Below are positions 41,142-50,023 of a stretch of 64,000 nucleotides of DNA, piece after piece. Source of the DNA: Roseateles_B sp041905785 (GTDB taxonomy: Bacteria > Pseudomonadota > Gammaproteobacteria > Burkholderiales > Burkholderiaceae_C). The notes beneath the pieces were generated by a model. It was not told where the DNA came from. It searched no databases and was given only the letters and a program-made list of their open reading frames with translations. Where the stretch lies: the NCBI GenBank assembly GCA_041905785.1, contig JAYRKJ010000004.1, positions 1 through 64,000 of the forward strand. The letters run 5' to 3'. The translations under genes and the position numbers were made by a program. Position 1 is the first letter of the stretch; each line of letters opens with the position of its first letter.

Positions 41142-42419
41142 ATGAAAAAAGGCTTCTACACCATCATGGCGGCGCAGTTCTTCAGCTCGCTGGCTGATAA
41201 CGCGCTGTTCGTCGCTGCCGTGGAATTGCTGCGCAGCGGCGGCGCTCCGGAATGGCAGCGCGCGGCCCTGGTGCCCATGTTCGCGCTGTTCTACGTGGTG
41301 CTGGCGCCCTTCGTCGGCGCCTTTGCTGATGCCGTGCCCAAGGGCCGGGTGATGTTCATCTCGAACAGCGTCAAGGTCGTGGGCTGCCTGCTGATGCTGA
41401 CGGGCCTGCACCCGCTGCTGGCCTACGCTGTGGTGGGGCTCGGAGCGGCCGCCTATTCGCCGGCCAAGTACGGCATCCTCACGGAGCTGCTGCCCCCATC
41501 CCAGCTGGTCAAGGCCAATGGCTGGATCGAGGGGCTGACCATCACCTCCATCATCATGGGCGTGCTGCTGGGCGGCCAGCTGGTCGGGCAGCACATGGCT
41601 CCGAAGCTGCTGGCGCTGGACTTTCCCCTGATCGACACCGGCATCGACACCCCCGCCGAGGCCGCCATCGCGGCCCTGGTGACCTTGTACGCCCTGGCTG
41701 CCGCCTTCAATCTGCGCATTCCGCGCACCGACACCGAGCTGCAGCCCATGGGCCGCGACATGCTCTACCTGGTGCGCGATTTCGCCAGCTGCAATTCGCG
41801 GCTGTGGCAGGACAAGCTGGGGCAGATCTCGCTGGCCACCACCACCCTGTTCTGGGGCGTGTCCGGCAACCTGCGCTACATCGTGCTGGCCTGGGCCCTG
41901 GCAGCCCTGGGCTATGGCACGACGCAGGCCTCCAGCCTGGTCGGGGTCGTGGCCATCGGGACCGCCGCCGGGGCGGTGGTCGCCTCCATGCTCATGCGCC
42001 TGGACAAGGCCACGGCCGTGGTGCCGCTGGGTATCGCAATGGGCCTGCTGGTGATCTTCATGAACTTCATCCACAACGTGTGGGTGGCGGCTCCGTTCCT
42101 GATCCTGCTGGGCGGCATCGGCGGCTACCTCGTCGTCCCCATGAACGCCCTGCTGCAGCACCGCGGCCACAACCTGATGGGCGCCGGCCGCTCCATCGCG
42201 GTCCAGAACTTCAACGAGCAGGCCTGCATCCTGGGCCTGGGCGCGCTGTACACCGGCATGACCCGCGTCGGCATGTCGGCCTTCGGGGCCATCACCATCT
42301 TCGGCCTGGTCGTGGCGTCCACCATGTGGCTGATCCAGCGCTGGCACCGCAACAACTGCGTCCAGCACGCAGAGGAAGTGCAGCGCCTGCTGGCCATCGC
42401 CCGCTCCGACAAGCACTGA
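41142..42419 (+). CDS. lplT: Lysophospholipid transporter LplT
   Basis: The 425-residue major facilitator protein flips lysophospholipids into the inner membrane for re-acylation. Recognisable segments are YTIMAAQFFSSLADNALFVA at the start, LAPFVGAFADAVPKGRVMFISN, SPAKYGILTELLPPSQLVKANG, and late GAGRSIAVQNFNEQACILGL. About twelve helices are present. ATG 41142 was chosen because it begins the family pattern MKKGFYTIM. The usual partner gene for acyl-ACP synthetase (aas) is not adjacent. Confidence 0.92.
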   Translation: MKKGFYTIMAAQFFSSLADNALFVAAVELLRSGGAPEWQRAALVPMFALFYVVLAPFVGAFADAVPKGRVMFISNSVKVVGCLLMLTGLHPLLAYAVVGLGAAAYSPAKYGILTELLPPSQLVKANGWIEGLTITSIIMGVLLGGQLVGQHMAPKLLALDFPLIDTGIDTPAEAAIAALVTLYALAAAFNLRIPRTDTELQPMGRDMLYLVRDFASCNSRLWQDKLGQISLATTTLFWGVSGNLRYIVLAWALAALGYGTTQASSLVGVVAIGTAAGAVVASMLMRLDKATAVVPLGIAMGLLVIFMNFIHNVWVAAPFLILLGGIGGYLVVPMNALLQHRGHNLMGAGRSIAVQNFNEQACILGLGALYTGMTRVGMSAFGAITIFGLVVASTMWLIQRWHRNNCVQHAEEVQRLLAIARSDKH

Positions 42420-42445
42420 GGTCGGCGCCGCGCCGTCAGCCAAAA

Positions 42446-42464
42446 GGGGCGCCGCAGGCGCCCC
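42446..42464. terminator. Bidirectional terminator hairpin
   Basis: GGGGCGCC (42446-42453) pairs with GGCGCCCC (42457-42464) around a three-base loop, with AAAA before and a pyrimidine-rich stretch after. It lies between the convergent lplT and SGNH-hydrolase genes. Confidence 0.75.
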
Positions 42465-42494
42465 CTCGTCTTGCCGGCAGCGCGGTCCGCCGGC

Positions 42495-43409
42495 TCAGGC
42501 CTTCTTCTTCCCGCCCGTGTTCCCGTTGAGTACGCCTTCGATGTGCTCGCTCCAGGCGCGGGCGATCTTGAAGCAGCCGCTGTGGTTGAGATGGATCTCG
42601 TTGAACCAGTCGCCGCTGTTGCCGCTGGAGCCGGGGGCGGCCAGGGCCAGGGGCACGGCGGTGGAGTCGAAGACGTGCAGGCCGGGGTAGAGCTGCTGGT
42701 CCGCGGCCAGGCGCTTGAGCAGCTGGGCCAGGTGGTAGACCATCAGCCGGCTGACCGCCGCCCAGTCCGCGGCTGGGATGGCATAGGCCTTGAGCGCCGG
42801 ATAGAGCCAGGGGCCGGAGGCGTCTTCCGCCCCGGCCGGCCGGGGCATGGGCACGGCGTAGCTGTGCATGAAGACCGGCTTGCCAGCCGAGTTGCCCTGA
42901 TCGCGCAGGCTCAGCAGGTGGCGCAGATTGGCACTGAGGTAATCGGCGTAGGTGGCCCAGCCCGGCTCGGAGAAATAGCGGGCGACGCCCGCGGACGGCG
43001 GGCCCCATTCAGTCTGGCGGCGCAGCAGGCGCAGGTGCAGCGCCACGGGCTCGCCATCGGGCAGATGGGCCGGCGTCTGCGCGGCCTTGACCAGGTCATT
43101 GCCGCCTACCGACAGCAGGATGCCGTCCCAGCCCGGGGCCTCCGGGGCGCTGAGCAGGCGTACGAAATCCGGGGCCGACTCCAGGTCGACCATGTGGCTC
43201 AAGGCATTGCTCTGGCCGGCGCAGTTGATGGCCACGGCCTTGTCCCGGAACACCAACTCTTCCAGCAGATTGGCATGCGCGTTCGTCTGCGCCGCTGCAA
43301 AGCTGAACCAGGAATCCCCCTGGGCCAGCAGGCGCCAACGGTAGGCGGCCAGCGCGGGCGCCGGGTTGGCTTGCAGATCAGCCGGGGTCAAGCAGGCCAA
43401 GTGGTCCAA
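42495..43409 (-). CDS. SGNH/GDSL-type hydrolase
   Basis: The 304-residue protein has the SGNH blocks: LLAQGDSWFSF (catalytic Ser), GILLSVGGNDLV (Gly/Asn oxyanion positions), and DWFNEIHLNHSGC (Asp-His pair). The family comprises esterases and lipases; the substrate is unknown. The start is an unusual TTG at 43409, supported by AGGGAGAG six bases upstream and by the absence of an earlier ATG. The C terminus ends with a Lys tail. No signal peptide is obvious. Confidence 0.78.
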   Translation of the reverse strand: MDHLACLTPADLQANPAPALAAYRWRLLAQGDSWFSFAAAQTNAHANLLEELVFRDKAVAINCAGQSNALSHMVDLESAPDFVRLLSAPEAPGWDGILLSVGGNDLVKAAQTPAHLPDGEPVALHLRLLRRQTEWGPPSAGVARYFSEPGWATYADYLSANLRHLLSLRDQGNSAGKPVFMHSYAVPMPRPAGAEDASGPWLYPALKAYAIPAADWAAVSRLMVYHLAQLLKRLAADQQLYPGLHVFDSTAVPLALAAPGSSGNSGDWFNEIHLNHSGCFKIARAWSEHIEGVLNGNTGGKKKA

Positions 43410-43751
43410 GTCAGGCTCTCCCTAGTTCATGAGGCTCATCAAAGGGCGGCTGGCCTCCCGCAGGCCGGCCGGACAGCGTCCCGATTGGAGTGGCTTCCCC
43501 CTCGGAACACCATGCTATAAACCCTGGGCATTGTGGGCCGGCAGTGTGTCGGCTTTCCAATGGATTTCAAGGGGTTGTTGCAGCGAGCCAACCCATGCCC
43601 TGTAAGCAGTGACATGGCACCGCCAGCCGGACTGCGGCAAGGGGGCATGACCTGACCCCATTCGTCGTGACTCCTTTCGCCGGACCTCGCCCGGTTCCCG
43701 TTCTCCCGTTCTCCCGGTCCTCGCATCCACCGGGGCCTGTCCTCCTGTTGC
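43410..43751. other. Non-coding gap between SGNH hydrolase and DMT genes
   Basis: About 340 bases between divergent genes. Contents visible are the extended -10 TGCTATAAA at 43513-43521 and a GC-rich leader; no coding frame with real protein character was found. Frames across it give low-complexity translations. Confidence 0.5.
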
Positions 43752-44612
43752 ATGGCATTTCTCGGCCTGATCTTCAACGCCCTGGTCTGGGGCCTGTCCT
43801 GGTGGCCTTTTCGGCAGTTCCAGGCGGCCGGGCTGCACCCCCTGTGGGCCACCGTGGGCTTCTACACCTTGTCCTGGCTGGTCATCCTGGCGCTGCGCCG
43901 ACAGGCCTGGCGCGAGTTGCTGGGCACGCCTTCGCTGTGGCTGGTCATGGTGGCCGCCGGGACCACCAACACCTTCTTCAACTGGGGCGTGGCCACCGGT
44001 GACGTGGTCCGGGTGGTGCTGCTGTTCTACCTGATGCCGCTGTGGGCGGTGCTGCTGGCGCGCTTGATCCTGGGCGAGCACCTGACCCGCCTGGCCCTGC
44101 TGCGCATGGTCCTGGCCCTGGGCGGCGCGGCGGCGGTGCTGGCGCCAGCGGGCGGCGGCCTGCCCCTGCCGGCCAGTCTTTCGGACTGGCTGGGCGTGCT
44201 GGGCGGCATGGCCTTTGCGCTCAACAACGTGATGCTGCGCCGCGAGGCCGGCCGCAGCCCGGAAGCCCGGGCCCTGGCCATGTTCAGCGGCGGCGTGCTG
44301 GTGTCGGCGCTGGCTGCAGGCGTGATGGCAGGCCAGGGCCTGGTGCCCTGGCCGAGCCTGGCCTCGCCGCTGTGGCTGCTGCCTCTGGCCGGCATGTCAG
44401 TGCTGTTCTTCCTCTCCAACCTGTCGCTGCAATATGGGGCAGCGCGGCTGCCGGCCAATGTCACGGCCATCGTGATGCTGTGCGAGGTGCCCTTCGCGGC
44501 CCTGTCTTCGCTGGCCTGGGGGGGCGGCAGCGTCGGCCTGCGCACGGCCCTGGGGGGCTTGTGCATCGTCGGCGCGGCCCTGCTGGCTGCGCTGGAGAAG
44601 CGCCGGGGCTAA
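43752..44612 (+). CDS. EamA/DMT family transporter
   Basis: The 286-residue integral membrane protein resembles the exporter at 37903 but with different loops: GLIFNALVWGLSWWPF, AAGTTNTFFNWGVATGDVV, VLLFYLMPLWAVLLAR, and second-half LSLQYGAARLPANVTAIVML. It is a two-repeat EamA protein exporting an unknown metabolite. A glutathione peroxidase gene follows 27 bases downstream, so they may be co-transcribed. Confidence 0.88.
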   Translation: MAFLGLIFNALVWGLSWWPFRQFQAAGLHPLWATVGFYTLSWLVILALRRQAWRELLGTPSLWLVMVAAGTTNTFFNWGVATGDVVRVVLLFYLMPLWAVLLARLILGEHLTRLALLRMVLALGGAAAVLAPAGGGLPLPASLSDWLGVLGGMAFALNNVMLRREAGRSPEARALAMFSGGVLVSALAAGVMAGQGLVPWPSLASPLWLLPLAGMSVLFFLSNLSLQYGAARLPANVTAIVMLCEVPFAALSSLAWGGGSVGLRTALGGLCIVGAALLAALEKRRG

Positions 44613-44639
44613 TATCCGCTTTCCCCACAGGAGCTTGCC

Positions 44640-45131
44640 ATGGCACAACAGACGATCTACGACTTCAGCGCCACCTCCATCGACGGCCAGCACTTTGCGT
44701 TTTCGGCCCAGCACGGCAAGGTGCTGCTCATCGTCAATACCGCCAGCGAGTGCGGCTTCACGCCGCAGTTCAAGGGCCTGGAGCAGCTCTGGCACGACTA
44801 CCGCACCCGCGGCCTGGTGGTGGTCGGCTTTCCCAGCAATGAGTTCGGCGGGCAGGATCCCGGCAGCAACGAGGAGATCGCCTCCTTCTGCGAGGTCAAC
44901 TACGGTGTCAGCTTCCCGATGATGAGCAAGGTGGAGGTCAATGGCGATAGCGCCCATGCCCTTTGGCAATGGCTCAAGAAGGAAAAACCGGGCCTGCTGG
45001 GCACGCAGGCCATCAAGTGGAACTTCACCAAGTTCCTGGTCGGACGCGATGGCCGCGTGATCCGGCGCTATGCGCCCAACGACGCGCCGGAATCGCTGCG
45101 GGCCGACATCGAGGCGGCGCTGGGCGGCTGA
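44640..45131 (+). CDS. Glutathione peroxidase family protein
   Basis: The 163-residue protein reduces peroxides. The peroxidatic site VNTASECGFTPQFKGLEQL has Cys38 (not selenocysteine), and WNFTKFLVGRDG supplies the Trp-Asn of the catalytic tetrad. The motif usually read FPCNQFG here is FPSNEFGGQDPG, so the usual second cysteine is Ser66, which may alter thioredoxin- versus glutathione-dependent resolution. AGGAG lies ahead of ATG 44640. It converges on the Crp/Fnr gene. Confidence 0.92.
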   Translation: MAQQTIYDFSATSIDGQHFAFSAQHGKVLLIVNTASECGFTPQFKGLEQLWHDYRTRGLVVVGFPSNEFGGQDPGSNEEIASFCEVNYGVSFPMMSKVEVNGDSAHALWQWLKKEKPGLLGTQAIKWNFTKFLVGRDGRVIRRYAPNDAPESLRADIEAALGG

Positions 45132-45203
45132 GTTCCGGCTTGCCGAGGACCGGCCGACGCCGACGGGCGAGGTCCGCTGCAATCGTGGTCTTCAACGTGG
45201 CAC

Positions 45204-45941
45204 TTATTTTGGCGTCGGGCGCCAGAGAATGCAGCGGTAGCCCTGGCGCAAGCGTCCTTGGGCGGCCTGCTGGCGCAGCCACTCGTTGACGGTCTGGCGC
45301 GAGACGTTGGCCAGGGCGGCCAGCTCGGCCTGGCTGGCCTGCAGCCGACGCCAGCCGGGCGCATCAGCCAGTGCTTCGCCGCGTTCCTGGTCGAGTTGCT
45401 GCAGGCCCAGCAGCAGACGCTCGGCCGCCGTGGCGTGGCGCGAAGCCGCCAGCAGGCCCAGCGTGCCGGCATAGCGCCCGGCGAATTCGCGCATCAGGGC
45501 CCGCGCAAAGCCCGGCAGCTCGTCCATCAGCCAGGTGTAGGCGGCCGGGCCGATCGCGATCAGCAGGCTTTGGCGCAGCGCGACGGCTTCATAGCGCGAA
45601 GGCTGGCGGCATACAAAGCCGGCCAGGCCGAAGAGCCGCGGCGGGCGCACGCCTTCCAGCACCGAGACCTGGCCGTCCAGACCGCTGAAACGGGCCTCGA
45701 TCTCGCCGTCCACTACCGCGTAGAAGGCCTGCGGCAGATGCCCCTGCAGCAGGGCGCACTGACCGGCGTCCAGGCGCTGCAGACGCAGCAGCGGCCCCAA
45801 GGCCTGCCAGCGGCGCTCGTCCAGGCGCAGGTCCAGGCCCGGCTCGAGGGCCGCCAGCACGGTGGCAAATGCGCTGCGCAGCTCCGGCCGCGGGCGGCGG
45901 GACGGCCCGGAGCGCGTGCGCGTGATGCGGGGGGGCTGCAT
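45204..45941 (-). CDS. Crp/Fnr family transcriptional regulator
   Basis: The 245-residue protein has a cyclic-nucleotide-binding-type beta barrel (GHLPQAFYAVVDGEIEARFSG and VRPPRLFGLAGFVC) and a C-terminal winged helix (LQASQAELAALANVSRQTVN). Fnr-type iron-sulphur cysteines are absent. ATG 45941 begins the conserved region and lies 57 bases from the divergent DUF2332 start, so both promoters must overlap. Confidence 0.9.
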   Translation of the reverse strand: MQPPRITRTRSGPSRRPRPELRSAFATVLAALEPGLDLRLDERRWQALGPLLRLQRLDAGQCALLQGHLPQAFYAVVDGEIEARFSGLDGQVSVLEGVRPPRLFGLAGFVCRQPSRYEAVALRQSLLIAIGPAAYTWLMDELPGFARALMREFAGRYAGTLGLLAASRHATAAERLLLGLQQLDQERGEALADAPGWRRLQASQAELAALANVSRQTVNEWLRQQAAQGRLRQGYRCILWRPTPK

Positions 45942-45998
45942 GCATGAATTGTCGGGTACCCGACTGTCTTGCGATGGGTGCGGACCTATGCTGACGGC

Positions 45999-47159
45999 AT
46001 GTCTTCCTCGCCTGACTCCACCACGCCACCGGCCCTCGCGCCGCGGCCGGGCGGCGCCGACTGGGCGCCCCTGTTCCGCAGGTTCGCGGCCGAGGACTGC
46101 CCCGAGGATCCGCTCTACCAGGCCCTGAGTCGTGCGCTGGCCGGGCAGCCCGCCCTGCTTGCGCTGCTGGACGAAGCACCGCCCGAGCAGGCACGGCCCA
46201 ACCTCTACCTGGCGGCCCTGCATGCGCTGGTGATGGAGGACACGGATTCGGCGCTGGCCTGCTACTTCCCTTCGGTCGGCGGTGGGCGCGTGCCGGACGC
46301 AGCCTTGGGCCGCGTGCTCGCGGACTTCGTGCAGGGCCATGAGGCCAGCCTGCGCGACCTGCTGCGGCGGCGCGCCACGCAGACCAACGAGATCGGCCGC
46401 TGCGCGCTGCTGTGGCCGGCCTTGCAGCACCTGGCGCGCATGGGCGGCCGGCGGCGTCTGGCCTTGTTCGACTTCGGCTGCAGCGCCGGCCTCAACCTGG
46501 GCGTCGACGCCTACCGCTACCGCTACCTGGCCGAGGACGGCCGCTGCCTGGACGCGGGTGCCGCGCCCGAGGCGTGGCGCCCCTCCATCAGCTGCCGATG
46601 GCAGGGCCGGCTGCCGCAGCGGGACGCGGGCTTCGAGCTGGTCCGGCGCCTGGGCGTGGACCTGCAGCCGCTGCGGCCGGCCGACGCGGCCGATGCGCGC
46701 TGGCTGCTGGCCTGCCTGTGGCCCCACGACCATGAACGCCGCGAGCGCCTGCAGTCCGCGCTTGACGTGGCGCGCGCGCAGGCCTGGCCGGTGCAGGCGG
46801 CCGCCGACGGCCTGGCCGCGCTGGAGTCCTGGCTGGACCAACTGCCGGCGGGCGTGCAGCCCCTTCTTTTCAACAGCTGGGTGCTGTACTACTTCCAGGA
46901 GGCCGACCGCGCCCGGCATCTGCGGCGGCTGGAGCGGCTGATGGCGTCCCGCGGCCTGTGGTGGCTGTCGGCCGAGGCCCTGGCCTTCAGCGACTGGCCG
47001 GCCGATGTCGCCCTGCCACCGCGTCCCGAGGGCCTCTCTGCCGGCAGCGCCACGCTCTGGCAATGGCGGCGCGCCGGCGCGGCGCCCCAGGCGCTGGCCT
47101 GGTCGCACCCGCATGGGCGCTTTGCGCACTGGTTCGCACAGGACCGGATGCCGGCCTGA
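45999..47159 (+). CDS. DUF2332 family protein
   Basis: The 386-residue protein matches DUF2332: PLYQALSRALAGQPALLALL, ARPNLYLAALHALVM, then TNEIGRCALLWPALQHLA, LALFDFGCSAGLNLGVDAY (a SAM-binding-like Gly-rich turn) and the Trp-rich middle. The role is unknown; a methyltransferase-like fold has been suggested by the DFGCSAGLN motif. It is divergent from the Crp/Fnr gene. Confidence 0.85.
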   Translation: MSSSPDSTTPPALAPRPGGADWAPLFRRFAAEDCPEDPLYQALSRALAGQPALLALLDEAPPEQARPNLYLAALHALVMEDTDSALACYFPSVGGGRVPDAALGRVLADFVQGHEASLRDLLRRRATQTNEIGRCALLWPALQHLARMGGRRRLALFDFGCSAGLNLGVDAYRYRYLAEDGRCLDAGAAPEAWRPSISCRWQGRLPQRDAGFELVRRLGVDLQPLRPADAADARWLLACLWPHDHERRERLQSALDVARAQAWPVQAAADGLAALESWLDQLPAGVQPLLFNSWVLYYFQEADRARHLRRLERLMASRGLWWLSAEALAFSDWPADVALPPRPEGLSAGSATLWQWRRAGAAPQALAWSHPHGRFAHWFAQDRMPA

Positions 47160-47407
47160 GCGCGGAACCGGCGCTGCCGTGCGCAAGGCGGCGCGACGGG
47201 TGCCCTTCGGCACGCGGACGCGGCCGGACCCTGGCATAGACTCGGCGCCGAACACCCGGCTCCCGTGCGGGACGCAGGGCAAGCCTCCCCTCATCAGGGA
47301 CGAAGGCGCTCGCCAGACCGTGGCGGGGGCGCGCGCGGGCCGCATGGCCCTTCGCCGGGCCCCCGGTCGCATAATGGCAGGCTGTCTCAGACCCGGAGTT
47401 ACCTGCC

Positions 47408-48601
47408 ATGTTCCAACACGTTGATGCCTACCCTGGCGACCCCATCCTCAGCCTGAACGAAGCCTTCCAGAAGGATCCGCGCCCGGGCAAGATCAACCTG
47501 TCCATCGGCATCTACTTCGACAACGACGGCCGCATCCCGATGCTGGACTCGGTGCGCAAGGCCGAGCTGGCGGTGGTCGAGTCCGCCGGCCCCCGTCCCT
47601 ATCTGCCCATGGAAGGCCTGGCCGCTTTCCGCAGCGAGGTGCAGGCCCTGCTGTTCGGCCGTGAGTCCGAGGTCCTCCAGGCCGGGCGCGTGGCCACCAT
47701 CCAGAGCGTGGGCTCCAGCGGCGGCCTGAAGGTCGGCGCCGACTTCATCAAGCGCTATTTCCCGGACAGCGCCGTCTACGTTTCCGACCCCACCTGGGAC
47801 AACCACCGCGCGGTCTTCGAAGGCTCGGGCATCACGGTCAAGACCTACCCCTACTACGACCCCGCCAGCGGCGGCGTGCGCTTCGAGGCACTGCTGGAGG
47901 CCGTGCAGGCCATGCCGCCCAAGAGCGTGGTGCTGCTGCACGCCTGCTGCCACAACCCCACCGGCGTGGACCTGACGCCCGTGCAGTGGGACACCCTGAT
48001 TCCCTGGCTCAAGCAGCGCGAGCTGCTGCCCTTCCTGGACATCGCCTACCAGGGCTATGGCGAGGGCCTGGAGCAGGACGCCTTTGCGATCCGCGCGATG
48101 GCCGACGCGGGCCTGCCCTTCTTCGTCGCCAACAGCTTCTCCAAGAACATGAGCCTGTACGGCGAGCGCTGCGGCGGGCTGTCGGTCGTCTGCCCCGACG
48201 CCCAGCAGGCCAGCCACGTGCTGGGTCAGCTCAAGGCCACGATCCGTCGCAACTACTCCAACCCGCCCATGCACGGCGGCCAGCTGGTGGCCAAGGTGTT
48301 GGGCGACCCGGCCCTGCGCGCCCTGTGGGAAGGCGAGGTCGAGGAGATGCGCGAGCGCATCCTGGCCATGCGCAACGCTTTGCACCAGGTGCTGTCCGCC
48401 AAGCTGCCGGACCGCGATTTCGACTACTTCCTGCACCAGCGCGGCATGTTCAGCTACACGGGGCTCACGGCGGCCCAGGTGGACCGCCTGAAGGATGAGT
48501 TCGGCGTCTACCTCGTGCGTTCGGGCCGCATGTGCGTGGCCGGCCTCAACACCAAGAACGTGGAAGCCGTGGCCAGTGCCATGGCCGCGGTGCTGGCGTG
48601 A
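47408..48601 (+). CDS. tyrB: Aromatic-amino-acid/aspartate aminotransferase
   Basis: The 397-residue class I PLP aminotransferase begins FQHVDAYPGDPILSLNEAFQKDPRPGKINLSIG, typical of the TyrB/AspC group. The PLP lysine is in VANSFSKNMSLYGERCGGLS; LLHACCHNPTGVDLT and the substrate-binding Arg near the C terminus (LVRSGRMCVAGLN) are present. It transaminates aromatic or dicarboxylic amino acids. The gap upstream (47160-47407) is GC-rich and non-coding. The stop overlaps the hydrolase start by four bases (GTGA). Confidence 0.92.
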   Translation: MFQHVDAYPGDPILSLNEAFQKDPRPGKINLSIGIYFDNDGRIPMLDSVRKAELAVVESAGPRPYLPMEGLAAFRSEVQALLFGRESEVLQAGRVATIQSVGSSGGLKVGADFIKRYFPDSAVYVSDPTWDNHRAVFEGSGITVKTYPYYDPASGGVRFEALLEAVQAMPPKSVVLLHACCHNPTGVDLTPVQWDTLIPWLKQRELLPFLDIAYQGYGEGLEQDAFAIRAMADAGLPFFVANSFSKNMSLYGERCGGLSVVCPDAQQASHVLGQLKATIRRNYSNPPMHGGQLVAKVLGDPALRALWEGEVEEMRERILAMRNALHQVLSAKLPDRDFDYFLHQRGMFSYTGLTAAQVDRLKDEFGVYLVRSGRMCVAGLNTKNVEAVASAMAAVLA

Positions 48602-49599
48602 ACCGCAGCGGCCGCATCGCCTGGGGCGCCGCACTGGTGCTGCTGGCCTGCGGCCTGACGTTCTCCATCGGCCCCCGCAATGGCGAAATCGCCTGGGAGC
48701 CCGCGCCCATGAAGCCCATCCAGCTGCCCGAGCAGCTGGACGCGCTGGAGGCGCAGCTGGCCGCCGGCGAGGCGCGCTTTGGCCCGCTGACGCCGCAGAC
48801 CGAGAAGCACATCGTCTGGGGTGACAAAGGTCGCCGGCGCGCGCCCTGGGCCGTGGTCTACCTGCACGGCTTCTCCGCCACCCGCCAGGAAATGGCGCCC
48901 CTGCCCGAGCGCCTGGCGCAGGCCCTGGGCGGCAATACCTTCTACACCCGTCTGGCCGGCCACGGCCTGCCCGGCGACGCCATGGCCCAGGCCAGCGTCG
49001 GGCAATGGAAGGCCGATGCGCTGGAGGCCTTGCAGGTGGGTCAGCGCATCGGCGAACGGGTGCTGATCGTGGGCGCGTCCACCGGCGCCACGCTGGCGGC
49101 CTGGCTGGCCCAGCGCGAGGAAGCCCGCGACGTGGCGGGCTGGGTGCTGATTTCGCCCAACTTCGGCCCCAAGGATCCCAAGGCCGGCATCATCAACTGG
49201 CCCTGGGGGCGCGGCATCGCGCGCCTGGTCCAGGGCGCGCACTACCAGGAAACGCCGGCCAACGAGCGCAAGGCCCGCTTCTGGACCCACCGCTATCCCA
49301 CCGAGGCCTTGTTCCCCATGATGGCCCTGGTCGAGCGGGTGCGCGGCAGCGAGCTCGGCAAGATCCAGGCCCCGACCCTGATGCTCATGTCCCCGCGCGA
49401 CACCGTGATCGACGTCGCGGAGGCCCGTGCCGCCTTCGAGCGCATCGGCAGCCCGCGCAAGCAGCTGATCGAGGTCGACTACAGCGAGTCGCCAGGTCAG
49501 CATGTGCTGGCCGGCGACATCGACGCCCCCAAGGCCGTGCAGCCCATGGTGGAGCAGATTCGCGAATTCGTGGCCACGCAGGTCGAACCGCGGCCTTGA
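48598..49599 (+). CDS. Alpha/beta hydrolase, predicted lipoprotein
   Basis: The 333-residue protein starts at GTG 48598, overlapping the aminotransferase stop. Its N terminus WGAALVLLACGL has a lipobox-like LLAC, so it is probably lipid-anchored. Catalytic features of a serine hydrolase: VVYLHGFSATRQEMAPL, nucleophile elbow IVGASTGATLAAWL (GxSxG), MLMSPRDTVID with the acid, and GQHVLAG with the His. Most similar in layout to lysophospholipase or thermostable monoglyceride lipase-type enzymes; substrate unknown. Confidence 0.82.
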   Translation: MNRSGRIAWGAALVLLACGLTFSIGPRNGEIAWEPAPMKPIQLPEQLDALEAQLAAGEARFGPLTPQTEKHIVWGDKGRRRAPWAVVYLHGFSATRQEMAPLPERLAQALGGNTFYTRLAGHGLPGDAMAQASVGQWKADALEALQVGQRIGERVLIVGASTGATLAAWLAQREEARDVAGWVLISPNFGPKDPKAGIINWPWGRGIARLVQGAHYQETPANERKARFWTHRYPTEALFPMMALVERVRGSELGKIQAPTLMLMSPRDTVIDVAEARAAFERIGSPRKQLIEVDYSESPGQHVLAGDIDAPKAVQPMVEQIREFVATQVEPRP

Positions 49600-49747
49600 T
49601 GAGACATCGGTCACACCTGTCGGCCGGCATGCCGCTGCAACAGGTGACGGTCCCCTGAAACAGGGGGCGTCTGAGCCCCAAATGCGATGGCGTTCGCTGA
49701 CCTTGCGGCGCACACTGGATCCATCACTGACGCCGTAGAGGTGGACC

Positions 49748-49978
49748 ATGGCACAGCTGATCAAGCCCTCTGGTACTGCGACAACCGAGACCGGCCTGGC
49801 CCGCGTGGCCGCGCTGGGGCGCACGGCGATGAACGCCATCGCAAGGCCGCTGAACATCGTTGGGAACCACAAAATCGATGGTCTGGACGTCCAGGACTCC
49901 ACGCTGGAGGAATGGGAGCAGTGCCAGTCTCAGTTCGAGGACAAGTTCCGCCACGGCGTCAGCGACTACCTGCGTTGA
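49748..49978 (+). CDS. Small hypothetical protein
   Basis: The 76-residue frame starts at ATG 49748, preceded by a GAGGTGG Shine-Dalgarno-like stretch. The sequence includes IVGNHKIDGLDVQDSTLEEW and ends with a Phe-Arg-rich helix; the composition is that of a real soluble protein, unlike the low-complexity shadow frames around it. No family was recognised. It sits between the lipoprotein hydrolase and the PBP4 gene. Confidence 0.55.
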   Translation: MAQLIKPSGTATTETGLARVAALGRTAMNAIARPLNIVGNHKIDGLDVQDSTLEEWEQCQSQFEDKFRHGVSDYLR

Positions 49979-50023
49979 GGCCACGCCGCCCGAGCCTCCG
50001 GCACGGGCGCTACATTGCGGTCC

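Noticed and set aside
45942..47372. Minus-strand extension of the Crp/Fnr gene
   Set aside because: The Crp/Fnr fold begins only at 45941; the upstream part is antisense to the DUF2332 gene.
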